Shown: positions 50,211-63,248, numbered from the stretch's first letter. The stretch: DNA of 64,000 nt from Ascidia mentula (GCA_947561715.1 OX387204.1:16869001-16933000); one strand, 5' to 3'. The notes: generated from the letters alone by a model not told the origin. Program-made: numbers and translations.

Positions 50211-50331
50211 TGACTGCAGACACTTGTGCTTCGACGTATAAGACCAGTTGAACGGCAAGACCGTCGTCAGTCAACAGCTGCACTGATGAGACCTGATAAG
50301 GTCGAAACAATGTGTACAACTGTCTGCAGGT
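50211..50331 (+). ncRNA. Type I hammerhead ribozyme, copy E, with inverted half-motif upstream
   Basis: Duplicate of copy D. Hammerhead 50276-50331: AGCTGCA, CTGATGA, stem II GACCT-GATA-AGGTC, GAA, a weaker stem III (ACAA opposite CTGT, one mismatch), C50324, TGCAGGT. At 50211-50245 an inverted sequence resembles the 3' half (TGCAGACAC read backwards gives GTGTCTGCA). In sense orientation in the ZP copy 2 intron. Confidence 0.75.
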
Positions 50332-53300
50332 CAATGCAAAAACCGTGTTTTTCACATTCGCTTGCTTTCGTGTTCCGCGAGACTCACAAAAATAAAATAA
50401 CGCAAGCTCTACGTGTGTTTCTTCAGCCGCATTCGGGCTCAAGCACCAGGAGACCAGGGAGAGTTTGTTGTGGATGTCACAAGATTCAGCAACTCCGCCT
50501 TTAATGAAACCGATCCAAGCCAGGAAGTGACGGTTGAGGATCCAGTTTACGTCGGTCTTGCTGTAAGAGGCGGAGAGTCGGCCGACCTCGTGCTTCAGGT
50601 TTGTAATTTGTCAAGTTTCATATTTCAATCCTGGAAGGTCGTTGAAATAGGTGATGGAGAAGTAACAGAAACGTTTGTTTTACGTTTTTGCTGTGTTTCT
50701 TTGTAAATGCTGAATCTTAGTCGTTTCATGCGAAAATTTATGTGCAGTTTTTTTTACATTTAGTCCAAAAAAATGTGCCACAAAAAATCGACATCAACAA
50801 CCATTGTAACTTGTCATGCAAAACAAGCTTTAAAAAAGTCTTTAGCATTACAGTGATGGAAAATGACAAATTTCTAACGAATCTGGAAAGTGTGTTTTAT
50901 TTGTTCGTTGTTAGTTTTGAAAATGTGTTATATCAACAGGCTTTGAATTGCTGGGCAACCCCTACTTCAAACAGCAGTGATGTGGAACGATACGATATCA
51001 TCGTAGACAGGTGGGCCATAGATTTGCATATACGGTGCTATGATGTAGATTTTTTAATCATATTCTGATGTCATTCAATAAGATTTAGGCCTCTAATTGT
51101 TGTCGGCTTATTTATTGCTCTGGAAACATCAACTTCGCTTACGCTGTTGACATCATCAGTTTTGTGAATGTAATAATGGCCAACTATTTCGGTATCCCGA
51201 TATTTGTTGTAAATATTTGTTTGTATTACCAGCGCTCAAGGTCGAATAAAAACCATACCAAGTTCTCCAAATCTTAAGACAAACAGACGAAGATTACTTA
51301 ATAACATTATTTTTTACATAAATACTAACAAAAATGGTTGTTTGAGGAACCTCGGGCCAATATCGGTTTAAATTAAAGAAAAAGGCAAAATTCCATACAT
51401 TGTTTCAACTGATTTTCATGCAGTTGTGAGGCCAACACTAATTCCTGGGAACACAACATGATGATTACCAACTATGCCGGACCTTACGTCGAATTCAAGT
51501 TTAATTCTTTCGTGTGGACGAGTCGTATTGACGGCCTCCAAGAGATTTACCCGCATTGTGAGGTCACTGTGTGTCCCAACGCGATTGCCGAGTTCCAATG
51601 TCTGGTGGTAAGTCTTCCATGGCTGATCAAAATGCGACAAAATATTTAGCTGGCTTTCTAGTTGCTTCGTATTAATTCTGGGAAACCTAGCATATTAATT
51701 GTGTATGGTTTGAAACCTACACGTTGCCAATAACGCAAATGTTCTGTTGTAATCACATGTTTAAATCCAGGCATATTGTGTAATTGTAACGGTTTTAGTA
51801 GACATCGCTTACTTAAAAAAATCCTCATATTAAATCGGTTACTGGCGAAAAGTTTCATCATGTGCAAACGACCGAATAGAAATTTTGCTGTCCGCAAAAA
51901 TCTAATAAAATTTTCCTAACCTCTCAATATTTTTTCGATTTATGTAAATTTAAACCATGCCCCAAAAACTGAAAGATTAATTTTTTGGTTTGCTATAACT
52001 TTGTGTTTTGCGACAAAACGTTTTTTTAAATCACTGCCAAAGTTGTCGTCGTTATATTTTCTGTTTGTTTTTCCAGAGCCCATGTACAGGTAGCAGAAAA
52101 CGACGTGGTTTTTCCAATCAACTGAGAAGACAAACTATCAGTCTCGGTTCCGTTAAAGTCCCGACTAAGAAGGAGTGCGACAAGGTAAACGAAAAAATCC
52201 AACCCTTTGTCTCTAAACAGCGCAGAAGTAATACCATGCTTTCGCATAACAAGGCAGGATCGACCCACTGCGCAGGCCCTTTATATTTGGCGATCTCAGC
52301 CCTCGTATTTTGATTATAGGGTTCATAGCTTGGCTGCAATGCCTTAGATGCGAAGCCTGTGAACCTTTGTCTCTAAATAAAGGAATATTCCAACAGTCTT
52401 ATAGGCAACAAAAACTTGGTATTTGATTTTTTAAACTTGGTATAAAAATAACTCTTTGTATAATCGCGCTTAATAGACGGTATATTGCGTTCATTGCGGA
52501 CTAAAAAGTGAAAATAGGCTTTGGCCACCTGGTAACAAAGTGAATTACAGATCTGTTTGTGAGGTGTAAGGTTTAGGTTGACAGGAAACTTGTTGAGCTT
52601 TAAAACGTTACGAATATAATTGTGGGTCACCGTGCCATTAAGTGAAATTCAGACGGTTCTTAAAGATTGGAAAATGCTGTCTGAAATGCGCAATGTTCGG
52701 AAAATTGCACTAATTTAGGAGAAAGCATTGTTGTTGACGACGAAAAATGAACAAAACCCAGGAAATTTAACCGTTTGTTACAACGTCGCCTCTATTTCCC
52801 TTATCGCCATGTTTACTGATAAATCCAACATACAGTGTTAATACAATGCTGTCCTGTGTTGCGAATGGGGTTATGGGATAATCGCAGACGTCGTCAATAT
52901 TTTCATCGATAAAATAAAATACACGAAATCTCACAATCTGTATTTGTGTTTAGGAATGTTCGCATGACTGCACTCACGATGACGAAGGGATTCCTTACTG
53001 CACCTGCCCCCCAGATATGACGTTGGACACGACGGGAGTGATCTGCCTGGATAATTCCGGTAGGTTCAATGTTCTTGTGAAGAAGAAATCTCAATCTTAA
53101 ATTTCTCGAGAAAATTTCTTTTTAAGAACATTGCAACAAAAACACGTCAACAAAACTAAGAAATAAAATAATACTACAAGAGAAAATGTCAACACTTTAA
53201 CATTTGCAATATAACGTGATTTCGTAGCGCATACAAGTTGCAAAAACACATACTTTGCACACAGATTCGCACCTGAACGAGGTCATGCCCGACGTTTATT

Positions 53301-53455
53301 TCATCGTCCAACAACAGAAGTCCAACCCCTTCCCAACCCTGTTGATAGCCGCCCTGCTTATGACAATAATTGTGCTTGGAATTATGTGGGTGCAAGAGAA
53401 ACGTCGCCTGAAGGTTAACAGCGATAAAAGCGCTGAAGTTAACATGAAGATTTAA

Positions 53456-54770
53456 GTTGTGCTTTTACCTTTGTTAGGTGGAAAGATTTCAAACATTGCA
53501 TCTGATTAGTTACCTCACGTAATAAATCACCTCAAATCTTAAAATCAGCTAGCTGTCTTCGGTGTTATTGGTTAAAAAACAAGTTTTGTAATCCCGACCA
53601 ACACAAAATACAGTGCACGGGAATGTTACCTTGTATGATTTCTGTATTGTGGGTTTGTTTGTCGTAATAAATATATATGTTACTTGGAATCAACATTTGT
53701 TTCAAATTGTGCTGAGTTTGTTGTGATATTATTTAAATTATATTAAAACCAAAAAGGGGGTATTTTGGTTGTAATTTTGAAACATATTATAAGTTTCGCC
53801 TGACAAGATATCCTCAGTTTCCGTAACAGCCATGAACGTAAAACGTAAACAAGAAACGCAAAGTCGTTCCCACAACTACGCACAAAGATTATTAGGTAAA
53901 ACCTATTTACAGCCAATGTCACGGTTGATAATAATGGAAAAGTTTAGCAGCTGATCTAGCCAGTGTAGGCGGCCCCTAAAGACCACCAAGCTGTTATGGG
54001 AGGACGCTTTAAGCCTCAGTTGTGTGTGATATTGTAACGTAATATTGCATATGTAGGTTTACGTACAATGCTACTTGAGACGTGTTGTACCATCACTAAG
54101 TTATGTTAATTTATTCTAACAAGGCATTAAGAAAGTAATCGTTCGCATACAATCTGTTCAGAGTAGTAGTCCTGTCTTGGACAGGGAGTCGAAAAATTTC
54201 AGACTGCTATGATTCCAAGTTTGAGTACCACCCATACATACAACTACGTCTGTGAATGTTAAAACCAAACTAGCTATGCTTTTGAAGCAATTATTTTGGA
54301 TATCTGGTAAATTTATCTATATACTCTGCCGACAAAGTTTTGATGTCACATGATTATGAATTTTTAGGCCAATCATCTGTAATATGTCTCGTTTTGGACA
54401 AATATTTGTGTTAAGTTGAACACCAAGGCCACTGTAACCCGAACAAACCACCCACGAAACAATTATTCCCACGGCAAAAGGCGAACAGAACAATGACATA
54501 TTTGCATCACCGTTGGTAGTTACCTTTTTCAAAAGCCGTGACCAGGGATCCTCTTCTATACTTGTACTGACTTGGTATCGTTAACTCGGGTAACTTTGGC
54601 AGTGACCGATTACTTTCTCTGCATTCGCATGAGGGTAGTCGATATAGAAAACATGTTCCCTTTTTTTGTAACGTGTTCACAGGTTTCTTTAAAACCAACA
54701 AAAGGAGCAGTATTTTGTTAATTTCGACAGTTCCAACATTGATGTCTTAGTATTTAGCATCAAAGTAAAG
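53456..54770. promoter_or_regulatory. Intergenic spacer, unit 2
   Basis: Matches the spacer 40050-41623 but lacks a few hundred bases of it: the block around 40450-40650 is missing and the sequence joins near 53790. No gene seen. Confidence 0.5.
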
Positions 54771-57700
54771 ATGTCAAGAGCAGTAAACAGTTGTGTGATG
54801 ATCTGGACATTGGTTATGTTGATATCTCAAGAGTTTGACTGTAAGTGTTTTATTCAACTATTTTGATTCAAGAAACGTACAAGTTCATTGTGAGCAAGGC
54901 AGTTATCGTTCCATTGTAGGTTCCTGGTCGAAACCATGCACATATCGTTTCTTTTCAATGTCCAATGACAAACGAACTTGGCAGGATGCGAAGGAACGAT
55001 GTATTGAGCTTGGTGGAAATCTTGCGAGAATTCCTGATGCCGAAACACAAAACAGACTTATTCGTCTTGCAAACAACAAAAATAGAATGCGTAAAAAAAC
55101 ATTTGTACTAATTTAAATTTGTTTGGATATTTTTTCCAATAAAATCTATCACGTCATTCAGAAACAGAAAGCAATTTTTTTTTTCTTGTTTTCCAGCTTG
55201 TTTTTTAGGTGGTAGACGTTTTGGAGACAAATTTACGTGGCCGGACGGAGTTGTTTTTTGCCAGCGGAAAGGAACAGGTTTTTGTTTCGTAAATATTTTT
55301 CATGAATTATTGGCTAACCCATATTAATTACCATGATTAAAGTTTTAATTTAAGCAAAAAATTATTCAAAAACTTCTTAAAAATCCTATCTTATATTTTT
55401 AAACCAAGTGGACAAAGAATGAATAGATAACAATCATAACTATATTAGTCAAAAATATCCTAAGAAAACATGTCGTTCGTTTCTTACGGTTTAAGGTTAT
55501 GGTTTGAATGGTGTGCCAATAATGTCTTGGACCGGTAAAGAATATACAGCCTGGTTAAATAACATATATCCTGGAACTGGTCAATGTGTTCGACTTGAAA
55601 AACGTTTCAACTGGGGGTGGTATGCTGGTGATTGCAACAGGAAAATTAACTATATTTGTGAGTTCAAAGGTGGGTTTATTAATATTTTGTTATTTAAACG
55701 ACTGACATGATGCTGTTTGCAGATCAACCACGAAAAATCGTATTTTCACAAACAAGTTACTCTGCAATTGTCGGTGAAACAATCATTATCAAAGGAAAAA
55801 TTACCGAACCTTATATAGAAGCTATAACTATCAGAGCAATTTACAACCTAAACAGACGGGTCACTTTAGCAACCAACTACACGGGTGTGGACTTCAGTTA
55901 TTCCATCCAGGATGTTAGTCCTTCTCATTTTGGTAACATTTCAATTGAAGCCATTGGAGTCGAATCGAAATGCAAATTTTCGAAGAGCACTTTTTTGAAT
56001 GAAGGTAACCATAACAAGTTTGGTTAATGAAGGTGTGTTCCAGTACTTTAACATTCATTTACATTTACGCAGTAAAGATTGAGATTGACAGAAACAGAAT
56101 AGTTGCGGAAAACTATGAAAATCATGAATCTGTTAGTTGCTCTTTATCAGAAAACCATCCCATCCCATCCCAATAACATGGATGAGGTATAAATTGTTTG
56201 TTGATATCTGTGATTACAACTGTGGAAAAAAGTTTTTTACCACGCACTGCCAAATAAAACACGTTTTTAGATCTTATTTTTACACTGCAATTAGAAATAT
56301 TTGTTATTAAATCCGTTGTACATGCAGCGCAATTGAGTAATATTTATCTTGTGGGTTAACCACCCCCTAATCGTCTCTACTCACATGTATATAATCCTCA
56401 AAAGTTTGGGGCCTCTGATCTTAGTGAACAAAATATTTGTCCAGAAAAACTAATAAGTTTCAAAAGTAAATGCAAGAAGTCAATTTTAGTGAGGAAATGT
56501 GATAACAAGTGACATTTATTCCGCAGAAACGATGCAACGGTTTCCAACAAAACTAGTTCCAACGTTTACCAATCTGTCAGCACCACCCACAGTTCATCCA
56601 CTCTTCACATAACAGTGAATGATGTGAGTGAATCGGGGAATTACACTTGCATGGGAACAAATAGGATTGGATCCAAACTGGAAATGAAGTATTTGCAAGT
56701 GTTTGGTAAGTCAACATTTTTTGTTTTTAATTTTTTTTAAAATTTTAACGCTGTAATAACGATTTCGGGCGCATACAGACGTGTAGATAGCCATGCATGT
56801 GCCAGACAAAGCACACTAGTGAACAACAAAAACAAAAAAATCAAATATTTTTAAGGGGGGGCGATCTTCCCTTCTTCGTTCCGCCCCAGACGTACACAGC
56901 AAAATACATGGATACATTTAAAGTAAAAATCATCTTGTTTTAGTTAAAGTAAACATCACATTATCCAAAAGAAATTTGGACTTGGAACAATGGGAGAATG
57001 TTACGGTTGATTGCACTTCGTATGGAAATCCCAGGCCTGTGGTTAACTGGTACAGGTAAGGTATTGTAATTTTTGAACAGGAAATGCTTATAAGATGTAA
57101 AACTTGACAGAAGGGTTTTTGCGTTACACCCTAATATTTGTAAAGCTAATATCTTCCTCTTTATTGTTTTTAGGCGAGAAAATTTGATAACAAGCTTTGC
57201 ATATTCGGTCTCGGTTTCCCAGCAAATACTATCGCAAGGTCGATACCACGTGACGAAACGCCTTCACTTAACAAAAGTTGACGCAACTTATGGCGGGGTT
57301 TACGAATGTTGGGCCGAAAACCGCAAGGACACAAAACTGCTGTCTCTAACCAGAAAAGAAGTCACTCTGAAAGGTAGTAGTGACCATAAACTGTTCGAGT
57401 CCCTGCTAAACTGTTAGATGTATTTAGTTCGTCCAAACATAACACTTTCTGCATCAGAAGTTATTGCGGAAAAATTTCATCAGCAATACGTTGATTGTAT
57501 CTCTCATGGGTTTCCAAGACCTGACGTTACATGGAAAAGGTAAACACATGATTTAGCATCAGTTCAACAAATCCGTAACTTTGGTTTTAAATTTTAGAAA
57601 TAAATCTGTTATCGGAGCTACAACTTCTAATATCTACACGAGTATTGTTAATAACACGAAGTTTTTGCAAACAGCTCGATTGATTTTTATGATTGATAAT

Positions 57701-60700
57701 GTTGTGGATTCAGGAAGTTACGTTTGTCAGTCAACAAACAATCATATTGACAAGGTGGAAAAGGCGTTTATAATTAGAGGTATCCAACTGCAATGATTTG
57801 ATTTTTTTGTCAGTTGTCAGTTTAACCAATGCATCTACAGTACCAGCAAATATATCTGTTACTCAAACCAGCAAAGTTGTTAGTATTCCAGAAACGTTTA
57901 CGATTGGTTGTGAATCATATGGTTTTCCATTGCCGACAACATATTGGATTCGGTAAAGCGATTGGCAAAATGAAAACTTTGTTTCTACTCCGTATATTCA
58001 TGAAATCAACATTACGTTGTGTCCATAGAAATGATCATGTAGCAAACTGCACTACTAACACCTCCTCGGTTTGCCAAAATCGTGCAACCGTCGGCGAATT
58101 CAAATCCATATCCTGGGTAAACTTCAATATTACCAACATAGAAGATGCTGGAAGTTATCACTGCAAAGCCTTTAATATTCCTGGTTTAAAAATGGTCTCA
58201 GAAACCTTTACTCTTCTTGGTGAAACTGTCATGTTTTCAGTCCTAAGAATCTTAGCGATATTTAGTATTTTAACATTTTTAGTTGAGGCAAACATTTCTC
58301 TCACTACAAATTACGTCAGATTGCTGGTGGGTGAATCTACAAACGTGACTTGTACTTCATTCGGATATTACACTCCTACTGTTTATTGGACCAGGTAAAA
58401 AATAACTATCGAAAAAAGCTAAGATTTAAACTTTTCTTTGACATTTATTTTTAGATCTTTGGAAAATATATCGAATAAATCGTCAACACGAATATATTAT
58501 GAAACATTTAACGTGGACAAATTTCAAACGATAAGTGTACTGAATATAAATGTTGCCGATATTAACGATTCTGGTAGTTTTATATGCCGAACTACATCAA
58601 ATAACAAGAGATTACTTATTATCGTTACAACCACACAGCAGGTTGCCTTTGTAGCTGGTATGTATGCTTGTCTTGTGAGCAATGTTAGTCACACAACCAA
58701 ATATTCATTCCTATTTATTGGGTTAGGTGTCAACGTATTTGTGTCAAAATGGTTCATTCCCACAGTTATTGGATTGTCTGTTCTGATTATTTTACTCATA
58801 TCTGTAGGTGTGGTAATCAAGTGGAGGTAAACTTTCCTTTCTTTAATAAATCAAAAAAATGTTGTCCCATTTTAATTATTTGATGTTTAGGGAAAAAATA
58901 TGTGCAAGTATTTCCACACGAAAAAAAAACGCATCAGAAACTTCGTCAGAATTTAAATTGAATAAAGGAGTGAGCTGGAAGTACTCCCCAGGTATTCGGA
59001 AGATAAGACTTTTTAGGAATTAATCCGTTTTAAAAAAAAGTTTATGTTATAACCATTAGAGGATGAGCCTGATGACACTTATAACACACGGATACGTAAG
59101 TTTTGCTTGAGTGAATTTTACACGAAGAGCGCAGATAATTTACACAAAGCAATCAAATCACAATATCAGGTACGTGTACTTCTGCTATTTATGTTGCCAA
59201 AATATCCATTTAGTTTTTGTTGTTTTGTGCACATAGAGTCATAGATTGTTGATACACAAATTATGTGGTATAATCCTTTCAGAAAATAAGAAGACAATCA
59301 AGAAATGCTTTCAGCATTGAAACAGCAAAGAACAACCCATGTCGAAATCGTTACAAGAATATTTTACCATGTAAGTTGTTGTTCATTGCACAATGCAAGG
59401 TTAGTTGACAGATTCACAAACAATTTCTTGTCATAGGAACACTAATAACGGATTTGCTCATGTTTTAGACAATGACATGTTTTATTTATTGAAGACGTAT
59501 CTGCAAACACTAATGCCATCATCAGTTTAAAGGGGAGTGGTTAGTCTTTCTCCATAGTGATATAAAGCTGACCTGACTGGTGCCAGACTGATGATGGCAT
59601 AAGTTTTAGCAACAATTTCTTGAACAAATAAAACATGTGAATGCTTATGGCACTATGGGGAACTCTGTTTATTCTCGGAAAAACAAATGGTTTCCTTCCT
59701 CACATTCAATACTTCATTTTTAATATTTTGTTGAATAAATTAACTTATATGCAAACAGTACGAGGTAAATTGCCCCGGAAGGGCATCAAAAATTTTTCTG
59801 CATGACAATCTTGTCAAAAATACATAACATTTACGCCAATTATGTTCGTAGACGATTACAACAGAGTGGTCCTTCGTGGACTTGAGGGCGATGAAAACGA
59901 CTACATTAACGCTTCATATGTAGAGGTTCGTAACCGTGCTGAATGCAGTGGAAAATAATCTGTTAACGTTTCTAATTAGGGATTTAAACAACCAAACAAG
60001 TGGATTGCAACACAAGGCCCCATCGATACAACTGTAAATGATTTCTGGACGATGGTTTGGCTACAAAAAGTCAGAGTAATTGTAATGCTCACAAATCCAG
60101 ACCAAAATAAAAAAGTGAGTGTTTTATCATTAATTTAGATGCGTATTACTTAACGCTTTTCACTGTTTAGTCAAGGTGTGCTCTTTACTGGCCCCAGAGC
60201 TTCGCCCCCTTTAAACTGTACGGCCGTGTTAACGTAAAACTCCTGAAAGTCCTGAACAAACATGGTTTCATTGTCAGGAAAATGGCAATCGAAGAAGCGA
60301 ACACCTTATATGTTTCGGTATACTAGGATTAAATAGAAGTTCTTCGTTGCTGTTATTGTTGTTATATCGCTTTGAATCCAGGAACAACGAGTTGTGACTC
60401 ACTACCAATTTCTTGCTTGGCCCGGTTATGGAGTTCCACAAACAACAACTGACTTTCTCACATTCACAAACCAAGTTCAGAAGGAAATGGATCGCGTAAA
60501 TCGAACTTTGCGAACTCAGGTTCCCACTGTGGTCCATTGTAGGTAAAAATAGTGATTATATACCTTGGTAAACTCAGTGACTGCGAGATAACCTTCAAGT
60601 ATGTTTATCAAGCGGAGGTGCCGGCAGAACGGGGACTTTTATTGGTTTTGTTTATTTGTTGGAGGAATTAAGTCAAACTGGCTCAGTTGATGCTTTCAAG

Positions 60701-60949
60701 GCCGTTTGCCACCTGAGAGAGCAAAGAATGGAAATGGTGCAAAATGCGGTAAATGTGTTTCTTTTCCCCGACATATTTCAAATTGTGTTAACTTCATTTG
60801 TTACATTTATCTAGGAGCAATACATATTCTTGCACCACTTGATTGCACAAAGTGTTGAAAGTTGCAAAACCCAAACAAATATTACTGGACTGAACGAAAA
60901 TGTTGAGCAACTTAAATGGTTTGTGACCTGCATACAAAAAAGTGTTTAG
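54771..60949 (+). pseudogene. Lectin/Ig receptor tyrosine phosphatase, copy 2, disrupted ectodomain
   Basis: Close duplicate of the receptor at 41624-47851 with the same exon order. The signal-peptide exon (from 54771), the first lectin exons, most Ig exons, the membrane segment (near 58760-58830) and the phosphatase domain are open. Three lesions lie in the ectodomain: in the third lectin exon, TGA at 55420-55422 (CGA in copy 1) and an in-frame TAA at 55492-55494 (CAA in copy 1); and a 5-nt insertion (an extra CATCC unit) at 56154-56172 in the second Ig exon, which shifts frame to a stop. The P-loop reads HCSGGAGRTG and the acid loop again WPG (60418-60426). A protein would need exon skipping or an internal start, otherwise this is a young pseudogene. 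Confidence 0.8.
59508..59604. repeat. Foldback repeat in receptor copy 2 intron
   Basis: Counterpart of 46394-46498: left arm near 59508-59525 (TAATGCCATCATCAGT), right arm 59587-59604 (ACTGATGATGGCATAAGT). Confidence 0.7.
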
Positions 60950-62602
60950 CATAAAATGTAAATCATGCACTCACAGTTCACCTTCTTCATGTGACGTCAT
61001 CAACGAGATATACAGTGTTAAGTTGTCTGATGACGCCACTGCTTCAACAAAGCCGGCAAGGAGTTCAACTCTTTAAATATGCGGGATCTTCTTTTGTGTT
61101 GGGGTTTTCGGTTTTAAATACGCGTTCGGGCCAATTGCCTAAATGTAACAATATCCCAAGAATCATCGTACAATTAACAATTCGTAATTGTGACACCTGC
61201 GACTCGACGAGACGCCGTTAGATATGTTTTAAAATTTGTGTCTCAAAATTGTCAAGGTTGTTGACGTAAATCTGCTTGGGATTTTACTTTTGAAAAACAT
61301 TGTAAGTTAATGACGTGAACCACTTATTTCATGTCATGCCAATCATCCTTTTGCGTTTTGTGTTTCTTCAATAACTTCAATGAGTTGAGCATTTTGTCTG
61401 CGTTTCTATACTTGTACTTATCTTCATGATTACATTTCTTCATGTGAACCGAAATTAAAAATATTTATTAGAACTTGTTCTATTCCTATGTGAGGTCTAA
61501 ACAACGATCATACAGAGAGCTCAGTTGAAGTCGTTCCCACAACTACGTACAAATATTAAAATGCAAAACCTATGAAGACCAGTTCTATTATTATTGGATT
61601 TGCGTTTTAACATTTTATCCCATAAAGACATAACATCTACATGTTGTGCCTCTGTACACACTGACTAACAGCTAATGTCGATAATAATGGAAAAGTTTAG
61701 TAGCTGATGTAGCTTGGGGCCAGTATAGCCAGCCCCTAAAGTAGGGTCCACGAAGCGGTTTTGGGAGGAAGTCTAAGGTCTTTGTGAGATTGTAACGCAA
61801 TATTGCATATGTAGGTTTATGTGCAATGTTACTTGAGTCGTTTTGTGCTATCACTGAGTCATGTTAATTTACTCTAACAAGGCGTTAGGAAGGTAATCGT
61901 TCGCATACAATCTTTTCAGAGCATTAGTCCTAACTGGGACAGCAAGTCGGAAAAATTTCGGACTGCTGCGATTCAAAGTTTAAGTACCACTGTTACATAC
62001 AACAACTACATTTGTGAATGTTGAAACCAAACTAGCTATGCTTTGGAAGCAATTATTTTGGGTATTTGGTAACGTTATCTATATACTCTGCCGACATAGT
62101 TTTGATGTCACATAATTATGAATTTCTAGGCCAACAATATGTCTCGTTTTCGACCAATATTTGTGTTGATTTGAACACGAAGGCCACTGTGACCCGAACA
62201 AACCACCTACGAAACAATTATTGCGACGGCAGAAGGAAACTGAACAATGGCATACTTGCATTGAACTGTGCATATTTTGGAACTTTCCGTACATAAGGTT
62301 AACTTAAAGTTGATGTCGAAATATTGCCTCTCAATTTGCATAGGGAATTGTTCTCATCCCTTTCTTAGAAAATGCGTGTGCATTTACTTTTTTTATAAGC
62401 TGTAGCCAGTGATATTTATGTTACTTTACGCACTCACGTTTATTTGGTATCATTAACTCGGGTAACTCTGACAGTGAAGGAATTTTTTCTTTGCATTCGC
62501 ATGACAGTTGTCCTCAATGAAAACATTTTTTTAATTAAGACGGTTCTGACCTTTCACGATTTTTTAACCTAAGATGTCTTAGAATTTAGCGTTCAAGTAA
62601 AG
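60950..62602. promoter_or_regulatory. Spacer between receptor copies 2 and 3
   Basis: 1.65 kb, related to 47860-48430 in its left part and to 40800-41620 in its right part. No ZP gene is present here, so the third unit lacks it or the array was rearranged. Confidence 0.5.
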
Positions 62603-63159
62603 ATGTCAGAAGCAGTAAACAGTTGTGTGATGATCTGGACGTGTGCTATGTTGATATCTCAAGAGTTTGGCTGTAAGTGTTTTATTCAACTAATTTGATT
62701 CAAGAAATGTACAAGTTCATTGTGAGCAAGGCAGTTATCGTTCCATTGTAGGTTCCTCATCGAAACCATGCACATATCGTTTCTTTTCAATGTCCAATGA
62801 CAAACGAACTTGGCAGGATGCGAAGGAACAATGTATTGAGCTTGGTGGAAACCTTGCGAGAATTCTTGATTCCGAAACAGAAAACAGACTTATTCGTCTT
62901 GCAAACAACAAAACTGGAATGCGTAAAAAACCCATTTGTACTAATTTAAATCTGTTTGGATATTTTTCCAATAAAAATTATCACGTCATTCAGAAACAGA
63001 AAGCAATTTTTTTTCTCGTTTTCCAGATTGTTTTTTAGGTGGTAGACGTTTTGGAAACAAATTTACGTGGCCGGACGGAGTTGTTTTTTACCAGTGGAGC
63101 ATGACAGGTTTTTGTTTTGTTATTCTTCTTTCATGAATTTATGACTAACCGATATCAAG

Positions 63160-63248
63160 TATCATGATTAAAGCTGCACTGATGAGACCTTTTAGGTCGA
63201 AACAGTGGCCATCTGTCTGCAGCTTATACACAAATATCATGATTAAAG
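63160..63248 (+). mobile_element. Minimal hammerhead insertion in receptor copy 3 intron (copy C)
   Basis: TATCATGATTAAAG is present at 63160-63173 and 63235-63248, whereas copies 1 and 2 have one related site (near 42183 and 55330). The insert is only about 61 nt, essentially the ribozyme plus TTATACACAAA. It shares its 3' end with copy B but is 5'-truncated, as expected for RNA-mediated insertion. Confidence 0.88.
63172..63224 (+). ncRNA. Type I hammerhead ribozyme, copy C
   Basis: Identical over 53 nt to copies A and B: stem I AGCTGCA/TGCAGCT, CTGATGA, stem II GACCT-TTT-AGGTC, GAA, ACAG/CTGT, C at 63217. Part of stem I is supplied by the duplicated target sequence (the AG at 63172-63173). 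Sense orientation in the intron between lectin exons 2 and 3. Confidence 0.88.

Larger units (their letters stand above)
48615..53455 (+). pseudogene. ZP-domain transmembrane protein, copy 2, 5'-truncated and fused
   Basis: Duplicate of the ZP gene at 35118-40049, present from its third exon on (48615-48676, 49075-49237, 49648-49810, about 50429-50599, 50941-51011, 51425-51608, 52079-52185, 52955-53059, 53265-53455). Every remaining exon is open, splice sites are kept, and the furin site, EGF module and membrane segment are present. The two 5' exons with the signal peptide are missing. Instead, a lectin-exon fragment joins at 48615 in an open frame that runs from an ATG at 48473 through [20 protein letters not shown] into the ZP exon. 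Whether this fusion is transcribed and can enter the secretory route is unclear, since no good signal peptide is seen in the fused start. It may therefore be a recent pseudogene or a chimeric gene. Confidence 0.7.
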
